DNA of 64,000 bases from contig NC_087067.1 in assembly GCF_963678635.1 (NCBI RefSeq), positions 39,946,379 through 40,010,378 of the forward strand, read 5' to 3'. The stretch is from Symsagittifera roscoffensis (taxonomy: Eukaryota > Xenacoelomorpha > Acoela > Convolutidae). Below, in pieces: positions 19,198-33,049 of the stretch. The translations under genes were made by a program, and so were the position numbers. Position 1 is the first letter of the stretch; every line of letters starts with the position of its first letter. The notes under the pieces are model-generated. The model was not told the origin of the DNA and made no database searches. It worked only from the letters and a program-made list of their open reading frames with translations.

Positions 19198-22100
19198 GCA
19201 GACCTAATACTAACTGAACGTAAAAAAATCACACAAAATGAAACAAATTGACAATACATTAGCTTACTTCCACTTCTCAAAAAGTCTAATTAAGACGAGC
19301 AAATTTGAAGACTAAAACCCACCAAGATAAAGACAAAAACCCTAACTTTATCGCAAAACGAGAAAGCAGACAACCACCACAAAAGTTGAAACTATTTGTG
19401 CAGGAAACTTTCATAATATTAAATAAACTACATTTTATAGAGCCGTAAAGTTATTTCAATGAGCCGTATATTTTAACTGATATAAGATAAAAACTCATAT
19501 ATATCACTACCAACAAAACATCGACAAAAAATTACCTACTTAAAAAACTCTATAACTGCATAAAAAAGTTCCTTGGACTTTCCTTGGATCTTTAACCATT
19601 CAAAATCTCAAGTTTATTTTTCATTGTCAAATCATCATGACTTCTCTTTGATTTTACACAATAAAACCTCAAACTTAAATTATTCAATCAGATCATCAAG
19701 GCTTCTCTTTAGATCTTTATTCTCTAACTTTTCAAAAGTTTTTCTCTTCAAAAACTTCGATCATCAATGGTTTTCTTGAACCCATTAATTTTAATTTTTA
19801 GGTTCAATTTTTCTCTTTTATTCAGTATCTAATGACCAAAGGTGTCGATTGACTTTCCAACGCCTGCGAACAACCCAGGACTAACTGACAATTTTTCCTT
19901 TAAAATCTCGCCAGTTAAGTTAAGCTAAGCTGTGAAAAACTCAGATTACTCATCCATCACTTGAACCCTACGTCTGATTTGACCCAGGCTTATAACAAAT
20001 TTCAAAACTAGTGAGTTTTAAAATAGTACCTAAAAATCTACTTGCGTTCTTGTGGATCAGATTGATCGACAGTTACAAAAGATTAACTATACTTAAATCA
20101 AGAAAACGCCATGTACGCTCGGGAGCAATAAAAAATCAGTCTACTGAATCAATATATTCTCCCCAATATGTATTGCCACGACAATACGACCCGAGGAACT
20201 AGGATTACATTCACAAAAGAGTATAATCTAAGAAATTATAAACTAAAACAATTAAAAGCTGGACTTTCCATCAATCAGTTACACTAAAACTCATGTCAAC
20301 ATCTGGTCTACCAAATGAGCAAACAAAAATAAAACACAGTTATTTTTTCCAAGACACCCGAGATGATTATGTAATCACGCCACTTCCGCAATAAACTAGA
20401 AACACTATATCAAAAAATGAATTGAAAAAAGAGAGTTTTAAACTTATCTCTACAACTAAAAACCTAATCTAAAAAAAAAATTCAAGAAAACAAAACGCAA
20501 TTTCAGGAAACAATAGCAAATCTTGGGAATCTCCAAGATTAAGATTTAAACCAACAAACACCAGAAACTGGAGATACAAATTTTGCCGATTCCGAAGCAA
20601 GAACAACATCATCAATCAAAAGTAAACGATTAGAAAAATGAACGATTAGAAAATTTTTGTAATAAAAAAACAACAGCACAGACATATAATTTACACCAAC
20701 AGTAAAACCAACACACCAACAGTAAAACTAACTCATAAGTTTTGGATCAACACGTCAATTAGCGTGAAGATAACTTTATCTTATCATTTGCCATACCCTC
20801 TGATATTGACCCATCACGCGGACAAGTACAACTTTGTCACAACCTTATAATAAGTTTATTTCAAAAAACTAACGGTTCATGAACCATGAAAAAAATTTTC
20901 CCAGAAAAAAAAATTGACAAATAAATGACCCTAAATTACCAAGTTTATGCCCAATATTCTTGCAAAATGGAATATTCACAATCAAAATTCAATCACTAAT
21001 TCAAAAAAAACCAAAAACTATTTAGAGTACATACCAATGACATAGAAATAAATTTTTCAAAAAATGTTAAACAAAATATTAAACATATACAACATCAAAA
21101 ATCACGTGTAAAATCATTGTTCACAAATGACGTTTTTCCAAAAATTTATGGCTGTATCTTAGACAAAGACGCAGTATTTTTGTATCACCACCACAAAAGA
21201 CACGACATACAGCAGTAAGAACTAAAACCAATTTCATTGATTCTGTGATGCAAATTGCGAAGAACTCATTAGTATCATCAATATTGAAAGTATACCACAA
21301 AAAACCATAGCATTATTTTTAATCGACTACCTTCAACATGACATTGACGTCATAGCACATTCAAGAATACAGCTCCCTGCAACCAGTGACAACGATAAAA
21401 TTTTAGCAGATGAAATATGTTACATTTGGGGCCTTGAATGCTGTCATCATATCATCAAAAAGACACCTACTGATACATCTAGCTCAGCCATCCAAATATT
21501 TTTGGTCAAAAGTGTTTTTCTGATATTCATCCATTGACAAAAGATATAATACCATTAAAATACAATACAAAAATTTATATTAGAACAAGTAACACTAGTT
21601 TAAAATCAACATCCAAGAGTACACAAATAAGTTTGAACTGACACGATTTTTAAACACCGACACGACACATTCGACACGATTTTTAAACACCGTTAGATTT
21701 TGCAATTACGATTTTAGACACGACACATTCGACACGATTTTTAAACACCGTTAGATTTTGCAATTAAAAAAATTGTTCCCTCAATGCCAGTATTGACACA
21801 ACTAAGTATCTTACCAATACATCCTACTTTTACACTGCCAAAAAATAAAATAACGCCGTTCCATCCATCCAAGTTACAATCGACAGCTAAGCCAACCCAC
21901 TGTCGAATCCATCATCTGTGTGCTACAAACTCATCACTAAAAAACAATTTTTCACTACGAGACACAAACAAGGACATCATTTTGCGAACAATAATTTTTA
22001 ATTTTCCCAAATAAAAATATTAGTGAACCAATAACAAACCGAATTGAAACAAGACAATCACAATCTATTGATCAAACTTTCTACCAGCAACAACCTAAAA

Positions 22101-23260
22101 ATACAAGCTCACAATGAATCAGTTTTTTTGAAACAAAGAACACTCAAGTAAGTCATTCTGGAAACTAACCATTCTTCAAACAAAGAAAACACTTCGAGAT
22201 ATTTAATGGACGAATCAATAGCAATAATCGAAATCAGTTCTCAGAAGATGAAGATATTTTCCACGAAAATCAACAGCAGTCATATAAAATTTGTCAAATA
22301 ATAATGATGAACCAGATAATTTTTTTCAACTAGATAATTTTGCATCAAATTTAGATCAACCAAAGAATGAATCACAAAAACTAAGGTTCCAATGAAAAAA
22401 ATTTTACACCACCAAAATATAACATACAAACATAAAATTCAATATAAACTAAGAATTACCAACCTGAAACAACCAAAACTGAAATATCCCCACCATATAA
22501 TTTTAAACCATATAAATCATGAATATAGCAGAAACACTCTCACATTTTTTACTCTCAAATACCGAATACAGGTAATCACTTTAAGTGACGATTAATTCAT
22601 ACCTTTTGGCTGGATCATCAATTACATCAAACAAAGTTTTCACAGGAACAGACCCTGAATGCTCAATCGATTGTTATTGAACAGCTGTTACAGCAAACTT
22701 AACTTTGAATATCAGAATTGAATTCAAAGACGTACAGCACGAGCACGAATACAAACAACACTCAAATGGGCAGCTCAAAAATGGTTATCATTTTTACCAA
22801 ACGAAATAAAGTCCGATTTGAAATGTTTTACACAGGACTTTTCAAAAACATTCGAATCAAAAAGAAGCAAACAATGTCAAAAAGGTTAGGTAATTTTTTG
22901 GGTAAGGAAATCCTTAGACTGTCAAACGAAAAAATCAACAAACACTGATTGAACAAAAAAACTGATAGAAGTTTGAATGGTGACCACAATTACAAAAAGA
23001 GCAAAAAAGAAAAAATATTCACTCTTCTTCAATCAGTGAACCAGATATTAATTTCCGAAAAATTGTGAAAAAATAGACAAAGCAGAAATTACAATAAATT
23101 AGAAGAAACAGAGAACTTAAAATTACGATGTGTTTCAAATTTTCAGACAATCACTTCACAAGTAAAAAAAAGTAGAAGACTCAAAAAATGACTTAGCAGA
23201 AAAAAAACCAATTCTCAACAGACAAAAGAAAAACCCAAATTGCGTAACGACACGCTCATT
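19198..23260 (+). pseudogene. Leader and degraded gag region of retroelement 1
   Basis: This parallels 48730-52750 of element 2. Both contain the GATCATCAAGGCTT..CTTTGGATCTTTA series in the leader (19.64-19.77k, 49.45-49.55k), a TTGACCCAGG block (19.98k, 49.74k), and later the CGCAGCTCAAAAATGGCTTTCA-type segment (22.77k, 52.22k). Short open pieces remain (22392-22595, 22718-22948), but no long frame survives. By position it would have encoded matrix/capsid. A 63-bp direct duplication (about 21660-21768: CGACACATTCGACACG, TTTTTAAACACCGTTAG) sits inside it. Confidence 0.5.
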
Positions 23261-23261
23261 G

Positions 23262-23320
23262 GAAACTCGTTTTATTATTGTAGACGATACGGACACAAGA
23301 GCGCTGAATAAAGACAAAAA
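23262..23320 (+). pseudogene. Zinc-knuckle remnant of gag (element 1)
   Basis: A frame reads FYYCRRYGHKSAE and then a stop, which is the C-x-x-x-Y-G-H-K-S-A-E core of a CCHC nucleocapsid knuckle with flanking Cys changed. The equivalent site in element 2 (52763-52807) keeps YCCKYGHSIAEC. After it comes Asn/Ser/Arg-rich sequence, as in element 2. Confidence 0.5.
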
Positions 23321-24257
23321 CAAAAAGACAAATCAAATCGTCGTACAAAACAGAAAAAAAACAGAAAAATTTTCTTATCAATACATGAAAAAGATCAAAA
23401 CTTACCAATTAAATTTATAAATTAGAAAAATTGTTCAGGAAAACCACTATCATCTAACTATTATTAAAACAGATCAGAATAGCCATTTAATAAAAGTTTT
23501 CGAAGAAAACCATTAGATAGTAGAAATTTTTATTACAACACAAAATACAGATATAGCCACTCTAATAGCCGCCATAGCCAATATGGAAAAAATACTTCAT
23601 GAAAGAATTCAAACAAAAATAACAACTCAAATAACAATAGAAATATATCCTACTCAAATAAATATAGCAGAAATATACCTCGCATTACCGTTCTCAAACC
23701 TATTAGAGTAACCGATCGGAAAAATTTTCAATCGACTGTTCCAAAAATTACTCAAACAGTAATTATAGTGACAGAAATAACTTTATAAACCACGAGAAAG
23801 TTCTAATAATTACAAGAAGAGAAATATTAGCTATGAAATTAAATCATTTCGATGCTTTTCTAAATCATCGCATCGAAGTAATTCGCAAGTTCAATTCGAT
23901 TTTATCAAAAGATTAAAATCAAAACACTAAAACCTCAACAACAAATAAATCAATTACAAACTCAAACTGAAACAATTATTGACACCCAGGAATTGAAACA
24001 AATGAAAGCCCAGATCTTCAATTGAGCTATATATGTATTTTAATAGTTCAGACAAAACAGACAAAAAACGCCAAAACTACACTAATGATCAACATTTGGA
24101 AAATTGAACATGGATATGAAACTCACTCAGACTACTAACAAAATGACCAACCTGATAGAATTACAGATGAGTTAGATAGAAGTAAAAAAAAACAAATATA
24201 CCACACATACGACAGCAAATAACAAATCAAGAAAGATCTAGTCATATATACCAAACT

Positions 24258-25325
24258 AGAACTACTACAACACCTTGAATAAAAAAAGTGAACCTTGCCA
24301 TTTCTTTCAGAAAGTCAAAAGAATCACAATCCTTTAACTTGGAAACAGATTTTCTAACTGACTTTAAATCAAAAACACACACTTGGAATGAAATTCTGCC
24401 AGTATATTCAAATATGACATTCCAACGTACGACAAGTAAACGAGCAACAAACTTATGGAGAAGTCAAATTTTAGATATCACAGACATAAGGCAGAATAAA
24501 GTAGGAATTCTTTTAATTACTGAATATTCATACCAACAATTTTTGTTGAGTAATAAATAGCAATTTAAAGAAAATTAAACGGGAACACAGAAATTTTTAC
24601 TACTATGTTTCAATTCTTTTTAAAAATTCTATCCTACCCAAAACAAAGAAAGAAAACGGTTCACTGGATACACATTTCAATATCTAATTTTCATATACAT
24701 CTGTACAACTTAAAATTTGTCAACGACAAAAAACAAATACACACCAAAACATCAACGACAAATACACACCAAAACATCAATTAAGCTAGCAAGAACTACT
24801 ACAACACCTTGAATAAAAAAAGTGAACCTTGCCATTTCTTTCAGAAAGTCAAAAGAATCACAATCCTTTAACTTGGAAACAGATTTTCTAACTGACTTTA
24901 AATCAAAAACACACACTTGGAATGAAATTCTGCCAGTATATTCAAATATGACATTCCAACGTACGACAAGTAAACGAGCAACAAACTTATGGAGAAGTCA
25001 AATTTTAGATATCACAGACATAAGGCAGAATAAAGTAGGAATTCTTTTAATTACTGAATATTCATACCAACAATTTTTGTTGAGTAACAAATAGCAATTT
25101 AAAGAAAATTAAACGGGAACACAGAAATTTTTACTACTATGTTTCAGTTCTTTTTAAAAATTCTATCCTACCCAAAACAAAGAAAGAAAACGGTTCACTG
25201 GATACACATTTCAATATCTAATTTTCATATACATCTGTACAACTTAAAATTTGTCAACGACAAAAAACAAATACACACCAAAACATCAACGACAAATACA
25301 CACCAAAACATCAATACACGCCAAA
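24258..25325 (+). repeat. 534-bp tandem duplication inside retroelement 1
   Basis: Positions 24258-24791 and 24792-25325 are almost identical; the open frames at 24288-24560 and 24822-25094 translate the same 90 residues. I saw only a few differences (AATAAATAG against AACAAATAG; TTTCAATTC against TTTCAGTTC). The unit carries the gag-pol junction region (..VGILLITEYSYQQFLLSN). A shorter ~23-bp repeat (ACACACCAAAACATCAACGA) sits at the unit end and may have primed the event. The near-identity shows the duplication is much younger than the insertion. Confidence 0.85.
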
Positions 25326-26684
25326 GTATCAACAACAAATAAATCAAGTACGAACATAACTGAAACAATTATTGACCCCTAGTAATTGAAACAAATGAAA
25401 GCCCAGATCTTCAATTTGGTTATAGATGATTCAATAATTACGACAATACAAACGTTAGAGGCGCCAAAACTACCTTAATGATCAATATTTTTAAAATTGA
25501 AAATGGATATGAAACTCCCGTTCACTCAGACTATTATCAAAATGACCAACTTGATAGAAAAACATATGAGTTAGATAGAAGTAGGACAACAGATATACCG
25601 CACATACCACACCAAATAACAAAAATTAAAGAGCCAGCCATAGATACCAAACCAGAACTACTATAACACCGTAAGTAAAAAATTATATTGGACAATGCTA
25701 TTTCTATTAGAAAGTCAAAAGAATCACTCAAATTCACAATCCCTAGACATTGAAATAGATTTTTTATTATTTTAACATCATAAACACGCACACATGGAAT
25801 GAAGTTTTGACAATATATTCAAACATGACTCTCCAACGTACGACAATTAAGCTAGCAACAAATTTATGGAAAAGTCAAACTTTATCTACAACCGACGAAA
25901 TTAATCGATAATCAAAAACTTCTAAAAAAACCTCCTAAGGGTATATTCCATATCAAAGACAAAAATTACATTATGGTAGAAATCCCTTCAATTATTAATT
26001 ATTTATACCAACAATTATTTTAAAATAAAACACTAACAAAAAAAATTTTTTACTTCTGTTTCTCCAAATATTTTTCAGATTTCTATCTTAGCTAAAAAAA
26101 AAGAAATGAATTTGCTCACTGGATACACATTTGATTAAATACTTTTCAAATACATCAGTACAACAATGATCAAAATACACGAAATTTAGATATGTCTGAA
26201 CTTGAAATCAGACCACTTCACAATTTTTTTCGCGAAACAACCGCAAGAAAAAAATCTGCAATAAAAAACACGAAAAAAAGACATTATTGAAATGTTTTCA
26301 TATATTCGGCATAAAAAAATTCTGCATTCGGAACGAGACTTCCTCTAGATTTCTAATATACTGTGAAACAAATATTACACTACATCCAATTGAAGAAAAG
26401 AAAATAGGGTAAAATTATTTTAACCATCATTTCAATTTTTTTTGTTCAATTTTTCAATGCTTGCAATATCTGATAACGTTTCTGTTTTCAGTGATAGAAA
26501 TGCTTCTTAATGATATCGTGAAAAAAATAACATTTTTTTTTCTGATTTGTTTTTTCTGCCTAATATATTGAGACTATTAAACTTTCGTCAATCTACCATA
26601 CTCAATGAAAATTTATCAAAAATAATATTATTATTGAACCAAAGCGGAGTACTGACATATTTACAAAAACAACATTAACAAATA

Positions 26685-27110
26685 AACCACGATCAATTTG
26701 AACAGTTAGCAAAACTTTTTTTATTTAACACCAACGTCTCTGCCACATCAAAATTTGATGTAGGAAATACATTCAACCTTACATCTTCCCTTAAAGCCAG
26801 ATACAATTTTTAAGCAAGAACGCGCAGGTGAAGTAGTTATCCAAAAATGCAATCACATACTGATACGACATACTCACACAATCACAAAAGAAAAAAGAAA
26901 AAGTTACAGTTTTAGAAAATTACCATCCAATTTTACAAACAGGAAGTATAAAAGCCGCCCAGACAATTGACATTTTGTTTTAGCCATACTTATTTTTTAG
27001 GACATATAATCAAAAGAATAACCTTAACACCCTTAAAATCAAGAATTAGCGCAAATTTAAAATTACAACAACCAATGAATTTTTTTTTGAGGATTTCGCG
27101 GAACTTCAAA
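26685..27110 (+). pseudogene. Reverse transcriptase remnant of retroelement 1 (core deleted)
   Basis: The start of the domain reads QFEQLAKLF then SATSKFDVG (about 26690-26765), the usual N-terminal block of this Ty3/gypsy RT group. The end of the domain reads LGHIIKR.TLTPLKSRIS (about 27000-27055). The ~500 bp holding the catalytic YxDD segment, present in element 2 at 55222-55560, are missing here, so the RT is dead by deletion as well as by stops. Confidence 0.6.
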
Positions 27111-27339
27111 GTTCTTCAGTAACTATGTAAACAACATAGATTTATTTCTCAGATTGTTCTAAAGCAACTTACGACAACAGAACCATTTTGAAAGGCTGTT
27201 GAATATCAAAAAAAAATTTGAAACAAAAAAAATTAAAAAATGAACAATTTTTCAACACGGTTCCCAATTATCCTTCTTGATTCACGCATTTCTCGATTCT
27301 AACCAACCATTTTATGCATCATTTTTTTTGGTTTATTTT

Positions 27340-27720
27340 TGAAATAGGCGCAACACATTTTCAATCACATTAGGGAAAAATTAAAATGAACATTATTTCC
27401 GCAATTTCAAAAAATTCATTTAAGCAGATTTAAGACTCCCACCACTAATGAAAAAACTAACAGCTATCATATATATACGCTAACAGAAAACAAATTTCAA
27501 TTTTCCCAAAACATCTCACACACTTATTCCAAGACTATAAACAAAAAAATTTATTTCCAGGCGAAAACAAAACCCAAGTCATAGATTTGAAAAATTTTAA
27601 CTAATATAAAAGAAATTTCTTAATATTCACATAGTCTGGAGAGAAGGAAAAAACTTTACCCTTCCAGATACTCTAAGTAAAAATACACTTTCAGAACTGC
27701 TAACACGAAAAACTACAGAT
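27340..27720 (+). pseudogene. RNase H and linker remnant of retroelement 1
   Basis: Scraps in shifting frames: GATHFQSH, KMNIISAIS, and WREGKNFTLPDTLSKNT at about 27630-27690. The last matches the W-x-x-GKN-x-x-LPD-x-LSRN block that ends the RNase H and tether region in Ty3/gypsy pol. The equivalent in element 2 is at 56195-56300. Confidence 0.5.
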
Positions 27721-28559
27721 AGAATTTCACAAAACCTAATTTTTTTCCTGGAAAAGATGAAAAAACGCTACAATTAGAATGCAAACATGCACTAAAAATT
27801 CACTCAGATAAAAAACAAAATAAGAATTGAGCGCAATTTCTACGTTATTTAGAATGTCGAAACAACCATTATGAAGTAGACCTACAAGTAAAAGCGCTTC
27901 ATGGATCAAAAAACGCAAAATTGAAAAAGCAAAAACAATTTCAAAAAGAAACAAGACATTTCCATTAATAGTAAAAGCAAGGTTTAATTGAAACAAAAAA
28001 TCTTGCAGGCCCATTAGATACAAAAAAAAACACACAATCAATGAATTTTCTGATGTAAATATTCCTGTAAATATTTTTAAACACATGCAGAAATTAAAAG
28101 TATTTTTTTTACCATGTACATTTCACTTAACAACCAACTTTTTTCAAAAACACCGAAAACCAGACCCAGTTATCTGCAAAATGAAAACTTGGCATACATA
28201 AAAAAATCCTGCCGAAGCAGATATCGCTATTCAAGGGAAAAAACTCAAACTTTCAAAAACACATTTATTTTTGAAAAAACAAACATTCTACAATACCATT
28301 TTACTGATAATGAAGTATCCTGTTAACATTTAGAAATTTTCCTATAGTTTTCAATAAAACTTATTCATCAAACACAAAAGAACACAACGGTTCAGAAGGA
28401 GTACATGGTAATTCTATACAATCTCGATCATGTACTATGTAACGGACTTGAATTATCAATAAAACGAACCATTCCCACATTAGACACAAAAAGCAGAAAA
28501 AAAAATTGGAAAGACAAAGAAAGTCCATAATTTAATCATGAAATATCATTTGATAAAAA

Positions 28560-29060
28560 ATATCAACGTCCTCAGAGGGAAACTTACACGATATGGTAAT
28601 ATTAGATGCATTCACACCTTACGTAGCGCTTAACCAGGTACCACACTGCAATGCTCATTATGCAAACTAAGTTCTGACTACCTGAAAGCCTTGTAACAGA
28701 CAATGGCACTGAATTTATAAGTGATGAAATAAGGCTTAATGCCATTCGTACAAACCTCAAACTTCACATAACATGGACAAATGGACTAGTTAATGGCATG
28801 AATCACTCACTATATTAATCATACAGTAATATTCATAATGTATTACCAACGAAAATGATAAAAATACACCGAATGGTCAATGAGCGTAAAGTTATATCAA
28901 CAACTACTAAATCGCAAGTCAATACAAATTTTTGACAGCATACACTACTACAACAACGACAAATCCACTAATGCCTCATACAAAGCTTTTGATCAAAATA
29001 AAAAATAACACAACAAAGAAATATATTTTTACCAAATCACCAAAAAGAATACGCTCTCCG
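28560..29060 (+). pseudogene. Integrase core and pol C-terminal remnant of retroelement 1
   Basis: ILDAFTPYVAL (about 28590-28625) corresponds to the first catalytic Asp region. LVTDNGTEFISDEI (about 28688-28732) contains the second Asp. NGLVNGMN (about 28780-28803) stands where the third catalytic residue, Glu, is expected but Asn is read. After about 28984 ITKKNTLSGN matches the PKEYALRE tail seen in element 2 at 57660-57700. Multiple stops make it non-functional. Confidence 0.6.
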
Positions 29061-29616
29061 GGAACTATAACAATTATAGTAAATTAATGGCTTTCACATT
29101 GTTGAATCACCACCGAGTATATGTAATACTAACCATCTGAATAAACAAAAACACTAGAGCAACCGAAAAACAACTACTCGAAATTCAAAACCTACAACAA
29201 CTCAAAGCTGAATCAACAACAAAACTGAAAAATTCGTAAATAGCAAGATACTAATATCCGTAAAATATCAGATACTAATATACTAAAAACACTAAAACCG
29301 GGAAAAAAGGAAAAACACCACCCGGTAAATTTTCTAGACTCCAAAAGGAACCTAAAAAAATTAAACAATTAATCCACTATCTAAAATTTTGAAAAAGAGG
29401 AGAATTCCACGATCCATCTAAAGAGAATGAAGGAAAGATAAACTTGTCTTAAAAGACTTGATACACCCAACATAAAAAAAATCTCATCATTCTTCTAACA
29501 AGTAAAAAAAGTCATTCAATTTGAATTTTTTCATCATACATTGTTTACACTTTAAATTGCGAATCTTTTTTCTCAATTTCAATTCTGAGAAAAAAATTCA
29601 GGAAAAATATTCCACA

Positions 29617-29965
29617 ATTTATCATTTTCATATGTTCTAAAACCCTGACTTTATAGAAATGCTGCTTCTAGAAAACCCTTTCTATACAATTGATTTGGAA
29701 ATGGTATAGATGCAATTGAAAAAGGGTATTGAAAACTGAAAATTGGAGAGAAAAGCTAGAAACAGCATTTCTATTAAAGTCAGGGTTTTTGAAGATATGA
29801 AAATGATAAGCTGAAGAATAGTTTGTAAAACCACTTTGAAAACTGCATGCAAATTATTCAGAGTTGCTGCGACTGGTTTAAAAGTTTAGAATTGAAGTTT
29901 CTAGTAAATTTTCAGTTTTCAATACCCCTTTTCAATTGTGTCTATACTATCTTCAAATCAATACG
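29617..29965. mobile_element. Nested inverted-repeat (foldback) insertion
   Basis: Two pairs of inverted arms interleave. Arm 1 at 29617-29665 (TTATCATTTTCATAT, AACCCTGACTTTA, AGAAATGCTG) pairs with 29755-29812. Arm 2 at about 29695-29755 (AATTGAAAAAGGGTATTG, AAAACTGAAAATT) pairs with about 29900-29960. The segment can therefore fold into two alternative hairpins. It interrupts retroelement 1 after the pol remnant and has no coding capacity. Confidence 0.6.
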
Positions 29966-29969
29966 ATTT

Positions 29970-32232
29970 AATTAAACTTCAATAATTTCCACACCAAATG
30001 TTTAAAAAAAACTTAATAAAAAGATTTCTAATACTTTTATAGTTTTTGTAACTTTGGTAGCATCTTTAATCTTAACATTTTTGAACTTCTAAGACAAGCA
30101 TTAGTCATTAATTGATTTCCTAGTTGCTTAAACAAAGCTATTTAGTTTTATTCAGAAACACTATCAGCAAAATTCTACTTAAAAACTCCAACCCAAATCA
30201 CGCACTTAGCAACCCAACCCAAAATCCGACCCAAAATTACTTATAACTGAAAATCAACCAACTCACAAACTTTTACTCGAGTCTCATATGAAGAAACCTC
30301 TACAATCTTGATGAACGAAAAGCACCGATATGAAAACCATTGATTCTCGCACATCGAAACGCATCATTAAGCAAACCACAATACAAATCAATAAATAAAA
30401 TCTACCACTCAATTTGACACAACGTGGAACGATTGAGACATAAAAGTCAATATCAATCATAAAGGATAACAATTGATAGTCGAATAATTCATCCGAGAGA
30501 AACAAGAAGTTTCACAACACCAAAATCCGTTTCAAAATAAATTCACCATCAGAACCATCGTCCTTAACACCACAATCAGAAAGTATATCAGAAACTCCTG
30601 TCCGCAAACTTCAATTTCTCCAAATACACCTTTATATCCCCAAATACCTTCACACCGTCTCTCATACTGGGCACACTATCATTTTCCACACGTTGAATTA
30701 AATCCAGATATTGACCCACATGAATCGCCACCAGAAACATCAACATGCTATTTACCAATAACACATTCTCTACCTTTTCACCTTCAATTTCAAACAAACC
30801 ACAACTCCATGCGTAACTATCAGGAAAACAACATTTTTTAAATATTAGATATCAGGAATTACAAAAAAAACATACCGTTAATACTGAAACTGAAAATCAA
30901 TTAACCAAAACACAATCTTCAGAAATTTTACAAGAATATGAAAACGGGTATAAAATCAAAACAAGAAAACACACTGTAACTCACAGCGCAATAAATAGAA
31001 ATCAGAACTATCAAAAAATTTGAATACCCGTTCGACCATATAAAAATATTGAACAAATAGGAGGAAAAACACTTCCCAGAAAACTGATAGCACACGCTTC
31101 ACTGATATGTCACTTTCAAAAAATTTTTAGAAATTGAAACGCTTCACCATTTATTACAACTCGAACGAACCCAAAAACCTACAATTGTTTGCACAATCAG
31201 TATAAAAAATCTTTTATGCAGGATATCTCCTGTCAGCAAACCGCTCAGATTTGTAGAATATGAAGGAAACACCTTTTAGTGCTATAATAGTACAAAAAAG
31301 TATCATCATTTTCTTGCAGATAAACGCTGCTATCAAGGATTACCATTTTTCTACAAAAACAAAGTTCAATTTGTTGACATACTTTCGCAACGTGTATAAT
31401 TTTTGCATACCGTCGTCCCATGTGGATCAAAAAATACCGACACGTAGTACTTTTAAGCCGAAGAATATAATTACTAACTCCTCAAACAACGACATACACT
31501 CAATCGGAATTTACTCAAAAATCAATATACAACTTCACTTTTAGTTTACAACATTTTCAAGAACAAAAATTTTTCACTAAAATGTATACAATTCAACGGA
31601 AATCTATTATCAAAACTTCCGAACTTTTGCCGAAACAGCAGTCTTCTCAGATATTTACACAAAAAAGTACAGTGGATATTTCATCGATATTAAGGATTAT
31701 ATCTACCTAAACAGAAAAAAATAATGACCTCAAGTAACTTGTATAATAAATTTTTAAGTTTTTTACACACAAAGATGATCTCCTAGATTTCCTAGGATAG
31801 CCCTATTTTAATCTAGATCAAATAACATTTTATCCAAAATGGTTAATTTCATGGGATTTTTTCACTTCTCAAACAGTTTATAACACATATGCAACACATA
31901 CACAAGTTTTTAGACAAGCAAGAGCAGCCCGAATTTTATTCGCAGGAATTTCGGAATTTTTTCAACATAAAAAAAAATTGATTACTTGACGCACAACTTA
32001 ATAAATACAATAAACAAACAAAAATAAAGGTAAAAAAAATAATGAAACAGAAGACAGCACCCTCAAGCCAACAGCGACTCTACAATCACACAATTTACCG
32101 AATGAAAATCAATTACAAATGGTTCCACACAACAACTACAGAATCAAATTCTTTAAAAGATCGAATTTTGATCAAAACAATTGAACATAAGCAAGTTCAA
32201 ATTCTCATAATGCTTATCAAACAAAAATCAAA
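29970..32232. other. Degraded region between pol and third frame of retroelement 1
   Basis: No domain is recognised. Open pieces occur on both strands (30284-30505 -, 30588-30797 -, 31260-31544 +). The minus-strand pair has a protein-like look (EGEKVENVLLVNSMLMFLVA), but I cannot tell it from an antisense shadow. Confidence 0.3.
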
Positions 32233-33045
32233 ATGACACATACGAAAAAATATTACATCAAGATCATACAAATAATTTTCGTTCTCACAACGATAATAGT
32301 TTTAGTCCAAAATGATCCGCCCATCAGCACGTCAACCCTCTGTTACTGCTATCAAAGATCTCTTATCCTCTCCACTAACGGTATTACCTTCCAATTTTCC
32401 ACCTCCACCTTCTCATCGGACTCATCCCACATGCACTCTGACGCCTCGGCACAAACTGCTTTTACCATTCGCAATTTTTTTTAGAAAACCCCGCCGTCGA
32501 CGCTCCGACGAAATCCTAGATTCCGAGCCAAGCCCTACCAATAACTTTTCCCAACCATTTCCACCTTTTTTACTTCCCCAATTCCCATCACCCTTTCATC
32601 TAGCTCTGACTCATCCTACGCAGACGCTATCCCGACACTTTCACTACTGTCTAACGTTTTTGACGACAGCTCTAGCCCCATAACCGACTATCAGTTTGAA
32701 CACGATTCAACTAACTTCATCCAGCAGTAACACCTGATACATAATACTAATACTCCATTCACTAAACAACAAACAAACCACTCAGTTTCGCCCTCAGAAA
32801 CATCTTCCATGCGTAACACTTCAATCGGAGCTCAGGTCATAGTCATGAAACAAAAATATCCAACCAAATCTCCCAGATACATAGTCAACCGCCCCTCAAC
32901 ATCCCGATTTCACCAAAGCCATCATCCCAGACACACTAACACACATGAATACCTACTAAAAAGTATCCCATTTTTCGGCAATACTGTTTCGACAACGAAA
33001 AACCCAAAAGCAGAGGAGATGCTTTTGCAGACGAAACAATTTTAA
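32233..33045 (+). pseudogene. Third-frame (env-like) remnant of retroelement 1
   Basis: The frame at 32233 begins with a basic start and a hydrophobic core (IIQIIFVLTTIIVLV), like a signal peptide, then turns Ser/Thr/Pro-rich. An overlapping frame (32312-32683) is Pro-rich with a KPRRRR cluster. The position after pol and a signal-like start suggest a degraded envelope-like third ORF, as in errantivirus-type Ty3/gypsy elements. I see no transmembrane anchor or fusion motif that would prove it. Confidence 0.35.
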
Positions 33046-33049
33046 ACCT

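Noticed and set aside
30588-30797. Minus-strand frame with protein-like look in the 3' part of retroelement 1
   Set aside because: Noted but not called. It is antisense to the element and alone, and I could not find a matching exon or domain.
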